A stretch of DNA of 64,000 nt from Streptomyces endophytica (GCF_026153355.1 NZ_CP110636.1:6758001-6822000); one strand, 5' to 3'; shown: positions 18,636 through 28,073, numbered from the stretch's first letter. The notes: a model not told the origin generated them from the letters alone. Numbers and translations: made by a program.

Positions 18636-19171
18636 TCCTCACTGGCCCCGCCATTGCCGCAGCCCACGCCGCGGGCGAGATCACCATCGACCCGTACGAC
18701 CCCGACAGGCTCTCCCCTAATGCCTACGACTGGCGTCTCGGCAACCACCTGCGCATCTGCGACGGAGACCTCGACGCCGCCACCCCAACCTCGTCCACCG
18801 AGATCTCCATCCCCCGCACGGGGTTTGTCCTGAAACCCGGTGTGCTCTACCTCGGCGTCACCCACGAGAAGACCGGTTCAGAGACCTACGCACAGCTCCT
18901 CAACGGCGACCGCACCACCGGCGCCCTCGGGATCTGGGTCCACGTCTCCGCCCCGCTCGGCCACCAAGGCCACGCCATCCGCTGGACCCTGGAGATCCGC
19001 GCCAGCCAGCCGGTCCGCGTCTATCCCGGCATGACCTTCGGCAAGCTCGTCTTCCTGCAGCCCCTCGGCGCTGCGGCCAGCTACCAGCAGCACGGCCTCA
19101 AGTACACAGCCAGCCAAGGAATCGAGACCTCCCGCCTGTACGAGGAGATCCCTGGGGGCTGCCGACCATGA
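18632..19171 (+). CDS. dCTP-deaminase-fold protein 2 (keeps catalytic Glu, lacks Ser/Arg motif)
   Basis: 179 aa, the same length as its upstream paralogue. Fold features: SPNAYDWRLGNHLRI, FVLKPGVLYLGVTHE, VHVSAPLGHQGHAIRW, VYPGMTFGKLVFLQPLG. The catalytic Glu equivalent to E. coli Glu138 is present (WTLEI). The RSSxxR motif that precedes it is replaced by DRTTGA, so the equivalents of Ser111 and Arg115 are Arg and Ala. Alone it should not deaminate dCTP by the known mechanism; with paralogue 1 it could form a mixed trimer. Both ends overlap neighbours by the ATGA/GTGA pattern. Confidence 0.8.
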   Translation: MILTGPAIAAAHAAGEITIDPYDPDRLSPNAYDWRLGNHLRICDGDLDAATPTSSTEISIPRTGFVLKPGVLYLGVTHEKTGSETYAQLLNGDRTTGALGIWVHVSAPLGHQGHAIRWTLEIRASQPVRVYPGMTFGKLVFLQPLGAAASYQQHGLKYTASQGIETSRLYEEIPGGCRP

Positions 19172-20263
19172 ACGTCAAGGTGGCCACTGCCCTCGACCTC
19201 CCTTTCCCCAGCCCCGGCGGCAGCGTCGAGCTCTTCCTCGACCTCTACACCGGGGACAGGCCCCTCATTCCCGCACAAGCCTTCATGCTCGCCCCCGCCA
19301 GCCCCAGCCCCCAACTGCCCGCCGGTCTCGGCCTGCTGCCAGTCGTCGGCAAGTGTCTCGAAGGCCCGGCCTTCCACCGCTACGTAGCAGCCCTCCAACG
19401 GTCCCTGGCCGAGGCAATCGACCCGGACCACATCGGCGTCCTTCACCTCCAGCACCTCACCTTCGGTGGCACCCCCGCGCTGATCAGGGCCCTGCGCGAG
19501 CACCCGCGGATCGCACTCGTGCATGGCACCGACCTGCTGTTCGCCGAAGCCCACCGCCACCAGCACAAAGTGCTGACCGAAGCCGTGCGGCTCGCCGACG
19601 CCATCGTCGTGCCGACACCGGCCATGGCAGACCGGCTCCTGCGCATCGCGCCTACCACCGACCGCGCGAAGATCGCCCACATTCCCTGGGGCATCCCCGA
19701 CCGACTCCTGGCCAACCCGCCGCACAGAGGCCCCGTCCGCCAGGCAGTCCCTTCCGGCTGCTGTACGCCGGGCGGCTCACGCCGGAGAAGGGCGCCGAGA
19801 ATCTGCTGCTGGCCCTGGCGGCCGTACAGGGCGTCGAGCTGAGCATCGCCGCCCCGCAAGACCAGTTCCGCACCCTCAGCCGCGCGGTACGGCGGTCCGG
19901 CGTCAAGATCCGGTACCTCGGCTGGCTCCGCCGCCCACAGCTGTGGAGAACTTTCACCGACCACGACCTGCTCGTCATGCCTTCCACCACCCTCGAAGCC
20001 ATGGGACTGGTCGCCCTCGAAGCCCAAGCCTGTGGCCTGCCCGTGCTCTACCAGCCCGTCCCCGGCCTGGCCGAAATGCTCGCCGCCTCCGGCACCGCGA
20101 CCGACTTCACCCGCCCCGCAGCCGTTACCCGAGACGTCGACCGCCTTCGTACAACCCCGGGCTGCTCGCTGCCTTGCGGCAGGCCGGGCGGAGCAATGCC
20201 GCCCGCTACCCGCTCAGCGCCACCGCCAGGGCCCTGACCGAGGTCGGCCACCGGATCAGTTGA
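19168..20263 (+). pseudogene. GT4-type glycosyltransferase, two frame breaks
   Basis: About 365 aa after repair. N-terminal half: VATALDLPFPSPGGSVELF, with RIALVHGTDLLFAEAH. C-terminal nucleotide-sugar half: RLLYAGRLTPEKGAENLLLA, VKIRYLGWLRRPQLW and the GT4 signature MPSTTLEAMGLVALEAQACG, then LPVLYQPVPGLAEM. The family transfers sugars from NDP-donors; acceptor unknown. Frame changes near 19750 (before SPFRLLYAG) and near 20150 (before NPGLLAALRQAG), each one lost base, ending GHRIS at 20263. ATG 19168 overlaps the stop of deaminase-like 2. Confidence 0.8.
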
Positions 20264-20345
20264 CCGCCCCGCCACGTTCCCCGGCCGGGCCCGCCCGCGT
20301 CACTACGCTGACGGGCGGGCCCGCACCGCGACATCGGAGATGTTC

Positions 20346-21389
20346 ATGGAAGACAGCACCGACCGGATCAAGCAGCTCGTGGCGGACGGCGTCCGCGACA
20401 AGGTCTACCCCGGCGCGGTGTGGGCCACCGGCAACGCCACAGGCATCAAGGCCAGAGGTACCGCCGGTGTCCTCGACCCCGCCGAGCCGGACATCCCCAT
20501 GCGGCCGGACACGGTCTTCGACGTCGCCAGCCTGACCAAAATCCTGGCCGTCTGGTCCACAGTCGGCGCCCTTTGGGAAGACGGCTCCTTCCCGCTCGAC
20601 GAGCCCCTCGACACCTTCTGGCCCGAGGCCACAGGTCGCCCCCTCGGCCAGGTCACCGCCCGCCACCTGCTCACCCACACCGCCGGCGTACCACTGCGAG
20701 CCCAGCTGAAGAACCTCTACGGCACCGACCCGGCCGCCATCCGGGCTGGCGTGCTTCACGAAGCCCTGCACCGGCCGCCCGGCGAGGCCGTCGAATACAC
20801 CGACCGGGCCGCTCTCATCCTCGGCTACCTCGCCGAACACCTCTCCGGCCGGCGCCTCGACCAACTCGCCCACACCCACATCTGGCAGCCCCTGGGCATG
20901 GCCCACACCCGCTTCGGCCCGTTGCTACCCGAGCTGACCGTCCGCTGTGCCCCGACCGAACTCGACGAGGACACCGGCCGCCACCTCAAGGGCACCGCCC
21001 ACGACTTCTCCGCCCGCCTCCTCGGCGGCGTCTGCGGTATCGCCGGCACCTTCTCCGTCCTCGACGACCTCGCCCGCTTCCTGCGGTACATGCTCGACCC
21101 CACGACCGCCCCCGCAGCGCCGGGATTCGGGCCGAGCTGGGTCGAGGAGTCGCTCAGCGTCCAGACCGGAACCCTGGAGCCCGTGCGCGGTCTCTTCTGG
21201 CACCCCGCCCCCGGCACCGACCCCGCCGACCGCACCTACGTGCACTACGGATTCACCGGCACCGGCATGTGGATCTCCCCCAAGCGGGGAACCTGGGCCG
21301 TCCTGCTGACAAACAAGCTCTACTACACCCGCGACCGCGAACCGTTGACCCGCATCCGCAATGCCTTCCGAAGCGTGGTCTTCAATTGA
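20346..21389 (+). CDS. Serine hydrolase, class C beta-lactamase / PBP4* family
   Basis: 347 aa. SxxK nucleophile motif in FDVASLTKILAVW; the second motif is YTD (AVEYTDRAALILGYLA) instead of the usual YxN; the third is HYGFTGTG, the HxG variant common in esterase-like members. No signal peptide, so it acts in the cytosol and is more likely an esterase, amidase or transacylase than a penicillin target. ATG at 20346 has CGGAG 7 bases upstream and is preferred to 20340. Separated from the glycosyltransferase by 82 bases, in the same direction, so probably the last gene of the operon. Confidence 0.8.
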   Translation: MEDSTDRIKQLVADGVRDKVYPGAVWATGNATGIKARGTAGVLDPAEPDIPMRPDTVFDVASLTKILAVWSTVGALWEDGSFPLDEPLDTFWPEATGRPLGQVTARHLLTHTAGVPLRAQLKNLYGTDPAAIRAGVLHEALHRPPGEAVEYTDRAALILGYLAEHLSGRRLDQLAHTHIWQPLGMAHTRFGPLLPELTVRCAPTELDEDTGRHLKGTAHDFSARLLGGVCGIAGTFSVLDDLARFLRYMLDPTTAPAAPGFGPSWVEESLSVQTGTLEPVRGLFWHPAPGTDPADRTYVHYGFTGTGMWISPKRGTWAVLLTNKLYYTRDREPLTRIRNAFRSVVFN

Positions 21390-21595
21390 AGAAGCTGCAC
21401 GATCCGAGCCCATCTCATGCATGAGGACGCCGCGGTCTCTCGCTCCTGCGCTACTTCCACGCTAGCTTGCCGGAGCCGGGCGGAGAGTACGCGCACAGCG
21501 TTCCGCTGGGAACACCCGCACTTCTCCCTGCTGTCCAGTCCCTTGCAGCAGAACTGGCCTGGCGGCATCACTTCACTCCGGCGGCTCGCTCTGTG

Positions 21596-22339
21596 TCAAG
21601 CGCCGCTCGTAGGCAAGGCAGCCGTTGTGTTTCGGTCCCACCGATCGGTCTGACGACGCAGATCGATGGTTCGCAATGTGGCGGGGAGGTCTGCCCGGTA
21701 GGGAATCAGGCCGAATCGCCGATGCTTGATGGTGGCTGCCACCGTCACGTGGGCCTGAACGGGAGCGCCGGCAGTGGCCTTGACGATCAGCGTGAAGGTC
21801 TCGTCGCCGATCAGGGGGTGACGGCTGGTCGCCTGGACGCGCCACTCCGGGTCACTGTCCCTTTCGCCCATTCCGATGACGAAAAGGTCCTCCCGGCCTT
21901 GGCCGGGGGTGATTTCGAGCGTGGATTCGACGATCGCGAGCTTGGCACTGAGTCCAATGGTGGTTGCCCGTTCCACCGGGTGGGAGCGCTTCTTGGGAGA
22001 GATCGACCAAGCGATCGGCTGTCGGTCTGCAGGCTCATCAGAAGACTCCAGACGAACGCCGACGGCAGCGTCGGCGAAAGGATCACCATTTGCCGACGGG
22101 CGGAAGGCGCACGTGAGGCTGAGGAGGAGATAGTCGCTGTGCGACGCCTCCGCGGTCAGGAAGCCGAGCCAATCCGCCTCGCCTGCGGCTGCCTCCTCGG
22201 CAGTCAGTGGATGAACGACGGCGGTGCTGAGCGATACCCGCCCTTCGATGCGATGCTGCGGGGCAGGCAACTGCAGCCGGGGCACCTCCACCAGGTCGAT
22301 GTCGTGGAGCGGGGGCAGGGGCAGTTCCAGATGGGTCAC
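21596..22339 (-). CDS. Unknown protein paired with the CHAT protease
   Basis: 247 aa, not recognised. Starts VTHLELPLPPLHDIDLVEVP; predicted mostly beta with alternating hydrophobics (LSLTCAFRPS, TLEITPGQGREDLFVIGM, ETFTLIVKATA). No membrane segment and no nucleotide-binding motif. The GTG start overlaps the stop of the CHAT gene (GTGA at 22339-22336), so the two are translationally coupled. In known CHAT systems the protease cleaves a dedicated partner, so this is the natural candidate for substrate or regulator. Confidence 0.7.
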   Translation of the reverse strand: MTHLELPLPPLHDIDLVEVPRLQLPAPQHRIEGRVSLSTAVVHPLTAEEAAAGEADWLGFLTAEASHSDYLLLSLTCAFRPSANGDPFADAAVGVRLESSDEPADRQPIAWSISPKKRSHPVERATTIGLSAKLAIVESTLEITPGQGREDLFVIGMGERDSDPEWRVQATSRHPLIGDETFTLIVKATAGAPVQAHVTVAATIKHRRFGLIPYRADLPATLRTIDLRRQTDRWDRNTTAALPTSGA

Positions 22340-25300
22340 GAGGCAACTCCTTGGTTCGAATCGGAATGGCGCCAGTCGCCGATGAAGCAGAACGAGCCCC
22401 AATCGCGGAATGCCGGATGGCGGCCGCGGACGGCCGACTGCGCGGCGCGGAAGGCGGCCCGCCGGTCCGGTGTCTGCGCGAGACGCTCGTAGAGCGTTCC
22501 GAAGAAGTCCGTGGCCACGTCTGGGTGAACCGGCCATAGGCAGCCGATGACGGCCGAAGCGCCGGCGGACAGGAACGCGGCGGGCAGGCCGCGCAGATTG
22601 TCATTGACGTCGAAGCGACCCAGAGCAGATTCGCAGGAACTCATCGTCACGAGTTCGACGCCCCGCAGGTCGGCCTGGAGAATGTCGTGGGCGAAGACAC
22701 GACCGTCGTTGTCCGCATCCGGCGACAGGAACAGGCACTGGTACCACGGGGCCCACTCGTTGTGGGCCCCGTGCGCGGCCACGTGGACGTAACGCGCGTC
22801 GGCGAGTTCGCCGAGCAGTCGCCGCGGTGTCGCTGCGGCACCCAGAACCGCGTGACCGCGCATCGCCACTGCGACCTGGTCGGCGTGTGTTTCCAGGGCG
22901 TTCTGAGCGAGGAGACCGTGCCGGGTTCCCCCGGCCGCGGATGCGAAGGCGACGAGCCCACGCTCGGGCGGACGGTGAGGGCCGGGCGCCGGAGTGCGGA
23001 GGAAGCCCAGGCTCGGCACCTGAGTGACGATCCAGTCCTCGGCGAGGGGACGGCCGTTGACCTCCAGGAGGTGGTATGGGAGGTAGTGCAATGGGCCGTT
23101 CGGCCAGATGCACAGATGCCGCTTTCCCTGGGCCCGCCAGCCGTCCAGCGAAGCGGTGAAGCCCGCTAGATGTGGGACGCTGTCCTCCCTGAGCCGCTTT
23201 TGTGCCTCACGGCTGACAGCCCGGTGCAGGGGGTCCGCGATGATGGCCTGTCTTAGGGCACCGACGTGAAATGCCACCGGGTGTGCGGAGAGAGAGTGCT
23301 CTGCGCGCGTGAAGCGAACGAGTCCGGCTTCGAAGTTCGACAGGAGCACGGTGTGGTGCTCCGTGTCGTCGCGTGTCATCGCCATGCCGGACAGAGAGGT
23401 CACCGGCGTCTCGGTTCCCTCCCGGCGGGCGTGGCCGAGATACAGCGAGAGCAGGACCGTGTCCTCGGTCAGGAGTGCCTGCAACTCGTCAGGGAACATC
23501 ATCGGTATGCGGTCCATGCGGCCGGTGGCCAGGAGTTCCTGACTGATCCACCGGTCCGCGGCACGCTGCGTGTTGCGGTGCTCCGCTTCGGCGTCGCTTC
23601 CGAGTTCGGACTCGCCGGTACCCACGTAGAAGAGCATGGCCTCTTCGGGGCCCGGCAGTTCGGGCTCGCTCAGCGGTCCGGACAGCTGCGCCTCGTCCGC
23701 CCGGATGCGGTCCAGCAGTCGCGAGAGGCTTGCGGAGGGTGTGAACGGGCCGGGCTGTTCGGTGATGACCGTGAAGTCAATCCCTTTGGCGGCTTGGTGA
23801 ATTGCCATCATCAGGCCGTAAGGGATGGTGGGTCCGCTCAGTTTGAGGATCAGCTGTTGGTACAGATCCCGGAGCTTCCAGCCGATGACTTCGTCGATGC
23901 CGCCCCGCAGCCATACGGCGGCGGGGATCAGTGCTGCCACGGCCACGCCGACGCTGCTTTCGTCGGCTGCGAGCGCACTGCGCGATGCGGCATCGAGGCT
24001 GTTCAGCGCCATATCGATCTGGCCGCACAAGGCGTAGGCGGCGAGTGCATCGGCGAAGTGACGTGCGGCGAGGGCCTCTTGTCCTGTCCCCGACATGCGC
24101 AGCCCCATGTCGTACGAGAGTGTGCCGTCGAGATAGTCCAGTGCGGGACCGCACCGGCGACACAGCTCCGGAGCCAGCTCCCGAGCCTCCGCTGTCAGAG
24201 CGCGGCCGATGTGCTCCTCCTCGTCTCCCCTGGCATGCGCGGCGAGGTGGATGAGGGTCGCCGCACGTTCCTCGGGAGGCCAGCCCTCTTCGTCCGCGCG
24301 GGTGCGGAGCTGTCCCGCGGCTTCCTCCACTCGGATCAGCCCTGCGAAGCAGCCCAGGCGATTGTCCGCCAGACAGTGCACCTCACTGGCCCAGCGGCGA
24401 CGACGGTAGGAATCCGCGGGCAAGTCGGGGAGTTCGCGGTCCGCGGCCTCGATCAGCTGGAACTCCAGGTCGGGCCGGCGGACCTCCTCCGCAAGCGTGA
24501 GCGCCTCGGCGAAGACGCTCGCGGCCCCCTGCATCCCTTGTCGGTCCCGGATGGCGGCTAGCGGCAATGGCAGGACATCCTGAAGGTCACCGGGCAGCGA
24601 GAGCTCACTCAGCAAGCAAAGGACTCTCAGCAGGTACAGATGGGTGAGGGGATCCCTGACCGGGTCCAGCAGGTCGAACGCCTCACGGGCAACCGCCCGG
24701 ATCTCCTCGTCATGCGACTCCTGCTTGAGACCGGCGACCATGGACAGGGCTTCAGCCAACGCCTTGAGAACACGCCCCCGCTCGTGCTCGCGCGACAGGT
24801 CGGCGGCCTCGCGCAGATACCGGACCGCCTCCTCGGCGGCGACCAGTGGAGGAGGCATCTCCGCAGTTTCCGGTGCGACGGAATCGTCGGGGTGGATGGA
24901 GCGGCGCCGAGCTTGGCGTTCGCGCCACAGAGCATGGGCCGACTCGAAGGACAGTCCCGACATGTTCCCCACATACGGGCTGACCCGCAGCAGCCCTGCG
25001 GCGAACAGTGTCTCGGCGAGTTCAGCGATGTGCTCGGCGCGGCCGCTGTCGCGCAGAACGGCGATCTGTTCGTCCGCCACGGCACAGGCGCGGCGGAAGA
25101 GCAGCCCGTCGGCCACCTCGATCAGCGCGAGCCGTCCTGCTTCGACGTAAGCATCGGCCGCCCACCACCAGGGCGTTCCTTGTCCGGCAGCCCAACGGGA
25201 GCGCGCGGCCTCCAGAGCGAGGGTCAGCGCCGGCACCGCATCGTACGGCGTGCCGGCCTGTACGAGACGTAAGGCCCCGAGCACCACGGAGCCCACGGCG

Positions 25301-26478
25301 GCCTCCGAGAGCTCAAGGGACTGATCCTTCACTCGGCGTATGGCCTCGCTCTCGGTCACCACGCGTGACGAGAGCTGCGAAGCAAGATCGACTAAGGCTT
25401 CCACCTGGCGCCGGACCACGGGATCGTCCGCATGGTCTGCTCGGTCGTCCTCTGCCGCATGGGCGTCGTTGAACAGCGGAACCCCCGTGGCCTTCCTGGC
25501 GTGGGACGTCCGTTCGAGAAGAAGCCTCATCACTCTTCTGAGGTTGGCCAGGTTCGACTCGCGACCATTGCTGTTCGTCAGGTCGACCGCGCGGCGCAGC
25601 CACCCGGCCGCTTCCCGCAGCACCGGTACGGCGCCGTCCTCGTCACCCGCTGTCGCCTCCGCTGCTTCCACACGGCGGCCGAGAGTCGAACCAAGCCCGG
25701 CCGCCGCACGCGCATACGTAGGGGCGTCCCCGGCAGCGACCGCGAGAGTATCCCGATAGGCCCTCTCGGCTCGGGTGAGATCCTTGATGCCTCTTGAGAC
25801 CTCGAAGCGTTGTACGAGGGCATCGGCGTAGGACATTCCGCGGCTCGCGCGCCGTACAGCGGATGGCTCCGGGAGAGCGGCGACACGGCCCAGCAGTTCC
25901 ACCGCGGCATCTGCGTCGGCACTCCGTTCCACCGCGGGACGGTCGGGAAGAGCCGCGCGGTGTTGGAGCGCAAGGCCGTGGACGGTGTCCCGGTATGAGT
26001 TGTCATCGCTGTCCGTGACGGTCCTGATCAGGCTGATGGCCTGGTCGAGGGCAGCGATGTCACCTGTCTCCTCAGCATCGACGACCAGATCTGCCGCATG
26101 TTGCACCGGGTCGCTCCACGGGTCGTATCCGGTCTCATCGGCGAGCCGGGGCCACAGCTCACGCGGCACTCGCCGGTGATCGACCAGGTAAAGCAGGCCG
26201 AATACACCGATGGCTGTCTCAAGGTCCCGGGCTGCAAGGGCGCCGCGCCTCTGCGCCAGGGAGCGGGCCCAGTAGAACGCGGCAATGGTGTGAAGGACAT
26301 CAGGGTCGGCCTCTTCGGGTCGCCCATTGACCGAGGCGAAGAGTTCCGACGCGACGCCCAAAGCGTCGTCCTCGAGCACACGTCGCGGATCTCCGCCTTC
26401 GCCGAACTCCCGTACGCGAGCGGCCAGCTCACTGAGACGCGCATCCTGCACGAATCCCCCGTCCGTTGGAGTACTCAT
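22336..26478 (-). CDS. Large TPR-like protein with C-terminal CHAT (caspase-like) protease domain
   Basis: 1380 aa. The first about 1050 residues are repeated helical segments (TPR-like: AVPALTLALEAARSRWAAGQ, AARHFADALAAYALCGQIDM) probably sensing a signal or holding partners. The last about 280 residues are a CHAT domain with both catalytic residues: His1236 in RYVHVAAHGAHNE and Cys1282 in VTMSSCESALG, followed by AAFLSAGASAVIGCLWPVHP. No transmembrane segment. ATG 26478 is chosen because the upstream extension (to 26580) is His/Arg-rich and unlike the protein. CHAT proteases act in several bacterial immune systems, including those that cleave a partner after infection. One long intact frame in a region where many others are broken. 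Confidence 0.85.
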   Translation of the reverse strand: MSTPTDGGFVQDARLSELAARVREFGEGGDPRRVLEDDALGVASELFASVNGRPEEADPDVLHTIAAFYWARSLAQRRGALAARDLETAIGVFGLLYLVDHRRVPRELWPRLADETGYDPWSDPVQHAADLVVDAEETGDIAALDQAISLIRTVTDSDDNSYRDTVHGLALQHRAALPDRPAVERSADADAAVELLGRVAALPEPSAVRRASRGMSYADALVQRFEVSRGIKDLTRAERAYRDTLAVAAGDAPTYARAAAGLGSTLGRRVEAAEATAGDEDGAVPVLREAAGWLRRAVDLTNSNGRESNLANLRRVMRLLLERTSHARKATGVPLFNDAHAAEDDRADHADDPVVRRQVEALVDLASQLSSRVVTESEAIRRVKDQSLELSEAAVGSVVLGALRLVQAGTPYDAVPALTLALEAARSRWAAGQGTPWWWAADAYVEAGRLALIEVADGLLFRRACAVADEQIAVLRDSGRAEHIAELAETLFAAGLLRVSPYVGNMSGLSFESAHALWRERQARRRSIHPDDSVAPETAEMPPPLVAAEEAVRYLREAADLSREHERGRVLKALAEALSMVAGLKQESHDEEIRAVAREAFDLLDPVRDPLTHLYLLRVLCLLSELSLPGDLQDVLPLPLAAIRDRQGMQGAASVFAEALTLAEEVRRPDLEFQLIEAADRELPDLPADSYRRRRWASEVHCLADNRLGCFAGLIRVEEAAGQLRTRADEEGWPPEERAATLIHLAAHARGDEEEHIGRALTAEARELAPELCRRCGPALDYLDGTLSYDMGLRMSGTGQEALAARHFADALAAYALCGQIDMALNSLDAASRSALAADESSVGVAVAALIPAAVWLRGGIDEVIGWKLRDLYQQLILKLSGPTIPYGLMMAIHQAAKGIDFTVITEQPGPFTPSASLSRLLDRIRADEAQLSGPLSEPELPGPEEAMLFYVGTGESELGSDAEAEHRNTQRAADRWISQELLATGRMDRIPMMFPDELQALLTEDTVLLSLYLGHARREGTETPVTSLSGMAMTRDDTEHHTVLLSNFEAGLVRFTRAEHSLSAHPVAFHVGALRQAIIADPLHRAVSREAQKRLREDSVPHLAGFTASLDGWRAQGKRHLCIWPNGPLHYLPYHLLEVNGRPLAEDWIVTQVPSLGFLRTPAPGPHRPPERGLVAFASAAGGTRHGLLAQNALETHADQVAVAMRGHAVLGAAATPRRLLGELADARYVHVAAHGAHNEWAPWYQCLFLSPDADNDGRVFAHDILQADLRGVELVTMSSCESALGRFDVNDNLRGLPAAFLSAGASAVIGCLWPVHPDVATDFFGTLYERLAQTPDRRAAFRAAQSAVRGRHPAFRDWGSFCFIGDWRHSDSNQGVAS

Positions 26479-26661
26479 GGTAGTGACGGCGGCACGATCG
26501 ACCAGGGCGAACCGTCGATCCACACCACGAGCGGGGCGATGATCGAGATTTGGATCGACCGCGCGATGAGAACGCGGCAACCTATCGCAGGTGGCCTGCC
26601 GCTGAATAGGGAAAGAGGCGCGCGAGCAGCCCCACGCCAGCGGCCTTCTCGCGCACCTCTG

Positions 26662-27981
26662 CTACCACTTCCAGCCCGTAAGCCTGTGTCTCCAGCCGGA
26701 GTTGAGCCGTTCGACCCTGAGGTCTCCTTCGGGAGTCAGGATGCCGGGCTCATGGGCTCCCATGTCGGCCAACAGGTCGGAGGCGAGCGTGTAGGCCATG
26801 GTGATGGCCTCGCGCATGTTGGTGGCGACGGCGACGAGATCCGCCGTGGTCCGTACTGGCGTTGAAGGCAGAGCAACGGCGGAGCCCCACAGGCCGGGGT
26901 CCTCCGAGTTGTTAAGGCGCACATCCTTGTCGTCGAAGCGGTGGAGTGCCGTCGCGAGGAGGATTTCGCCCGTCGCGCCGCTCTCCACCGCCCAGGCGGA
27001 AGCGGCTTGTACCAACGTCACCAGGTGTAGTTCGAGGCCGATCTGGGACAGTGCGTTGGCGCCGTCGCGGTCGCACTGTGCCTCTTTGTAGTCGAGCGGC
27101 ATTGCGCCGTAGAAGGAGCCGTCCTGGTGGAGCTGCCCGATAGGGGCGCCCTCGAAGCGGACCTGGCGGCGACCGGCCAGGACGGGATGGCGGGGTTGCA
27201 TCTTGTCCGTCAACGCCGCTCCAGCCAGCTTGTGGAAGCGTTCAAAGGCCGCGTTTCGCTCGTTCAAGGTGGTCACGGAGTAGTTTCCGCGGATTGTTGG
27301 GATGGCGGTCAGGCTGGCCCAGAGGGGGTAGAGGTCGGTGGCGCGGGTGCCGCCATTGGGCAATGGAGTGTTCACGTCGTTCACCAGATAGCGGAGGCCC
27401 GCCTCGGCGACATAGTTGAGGCGGGCGATGTCGTCGGACGCGGCTTGGAATCGGTCGCGGTAGCGCTGCGCGATCTCGGATTCGGCGAGGCTCCGGGTTG
27501 TTGTGCCGTTCCGGACGTGCACACGGAAGTTGTAGTCGTTGCCCGGAGCGGCGACCGCGTGCGGCGCCTGCGTGCTGCGAGGAACGGTGATCAGCCAGTA
27601 GATCCTGCCGTCGTGCTTGGCGGACCGCAGGGAGCGCACGCCGATGTGGGGGACGACCGGCTGGATCCAGTTCGCGAGCACCGAGCGGATCCACTCCTCG
27701 CCGCGGCCCTGTGCTGGCTCAAGGGGTGAAAGTTCGTGTGCATGGTCCTTGCTCCCGTCGTCAACGCCGACGACGACCAAGCCGCCGACGGTATTGGCCA
27801 TGGCACTCACATCTTTCGCGAGTTCCTTCTTGCCCGCGTCGGTGCCCTTGTAGAAGTCCTTCTTCCAGTCGAGGTCGACACCTTCAGGTATCTGGCTGTC
27901 GACCGCGCGCTGAAGGTCATCCTCGTCCAGGTCGTCGGGGTGTCGTCCCAATGCGGCTGTGAGTCGTGCGGGCAGAACCAT
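26662..27981 (-). CDS. AlbA_2 (Schlafen-type) domain protein
   Basis: 439 aa. Residues 25-180 are the AlbA_2/Schlafen-like fold: GVDLDWKKDFYKGTDAGKKE, ANTVGGLVVVGVDDG, YWLITVPRSTQAPHAV and FRVHVRNGTTTRSLAESEIA. The C-terminal half is unassigned and helical. ATG 27981 has GGAG 6 bases before it, and a perfect inverted repeat lies just upstream; a GTG at 28029 is possible but would place that repeat inside the gene. AlbA_2 proteins occur in regulators and in anti-phage loci; the neighbours here favour a defence or stress role. Confidence 0.75.
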   Translation of the reverse strand: MVLPARLTAALGRHPDDLDEDDLQRAVDSQIPEGVDLDWKKDFYKGTDAGKKELAKDVSAMANTVGGLVVVGVDDGSKDHAHELSPLEPAQGRGEEWIRSVLANWIQPVVPHIGVRSLRSAKHDGRIYWLITVPRSTQAPHAVAAPGNDYNFRVHVRNGTTTRSLAESEIAQRYRDRFQAASDDIARLNYVAEAGLRYLVNDVNTPLPNGGTRATDLYPLWASLTAIPTIRGNYSVTTLNERNAAFERFHKLAGAALTDKMQPRHPVLAGRRQVRFEGAPIGQLHQDGSFYGAMPLDYKEAQCDRDGANALSQIGLELHLVTLVQAASAWAVESGATGEILLATALHRFDDKDVRLNNSEDPGLWGSAVALPSTPVRTTADLVAVATNMREAITMAYTLASDLLADMGAHEPGILTPEGDLRVERLNSGWRHRLTGWKW

Positions 27982-28009
27982 CCGGCACTCCAGTGTTCGC
28001 CGTTCTCGC

Positions 28010-28027
28010 GACTGACTATCGTCAGTC
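28010..28027. promoter_or_regulatory. Perfect inverted repeat upstream of the AlbA_2 gene
   Basis: GACTGAC (28010-28016), TATC, GTCAGTC (28021-28027). Perfect 7-base arms, 29 bases upstream of the ATG at 27981. Candidate operator; binder unknown, possibly the AlbA_2 protein itself. Confidence 0.5.
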
Positions 28028-28073
28028 ACACAAGGCTAGAAGCAGACTGCTGTGCGTAACCAGGGTTTTGATC

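Noticed and set aside
21596..22537. Longer form of the CHAT partner (start 22537)
   Set aside because: It would overlap the CHAT gene by 200 bases; the GTG at 22339 gives the usual 4-base overlap.
23266..24561. 431-aa + strand open frame
   Set aside because: Antisense shadow of the CHAT gene; no family features.
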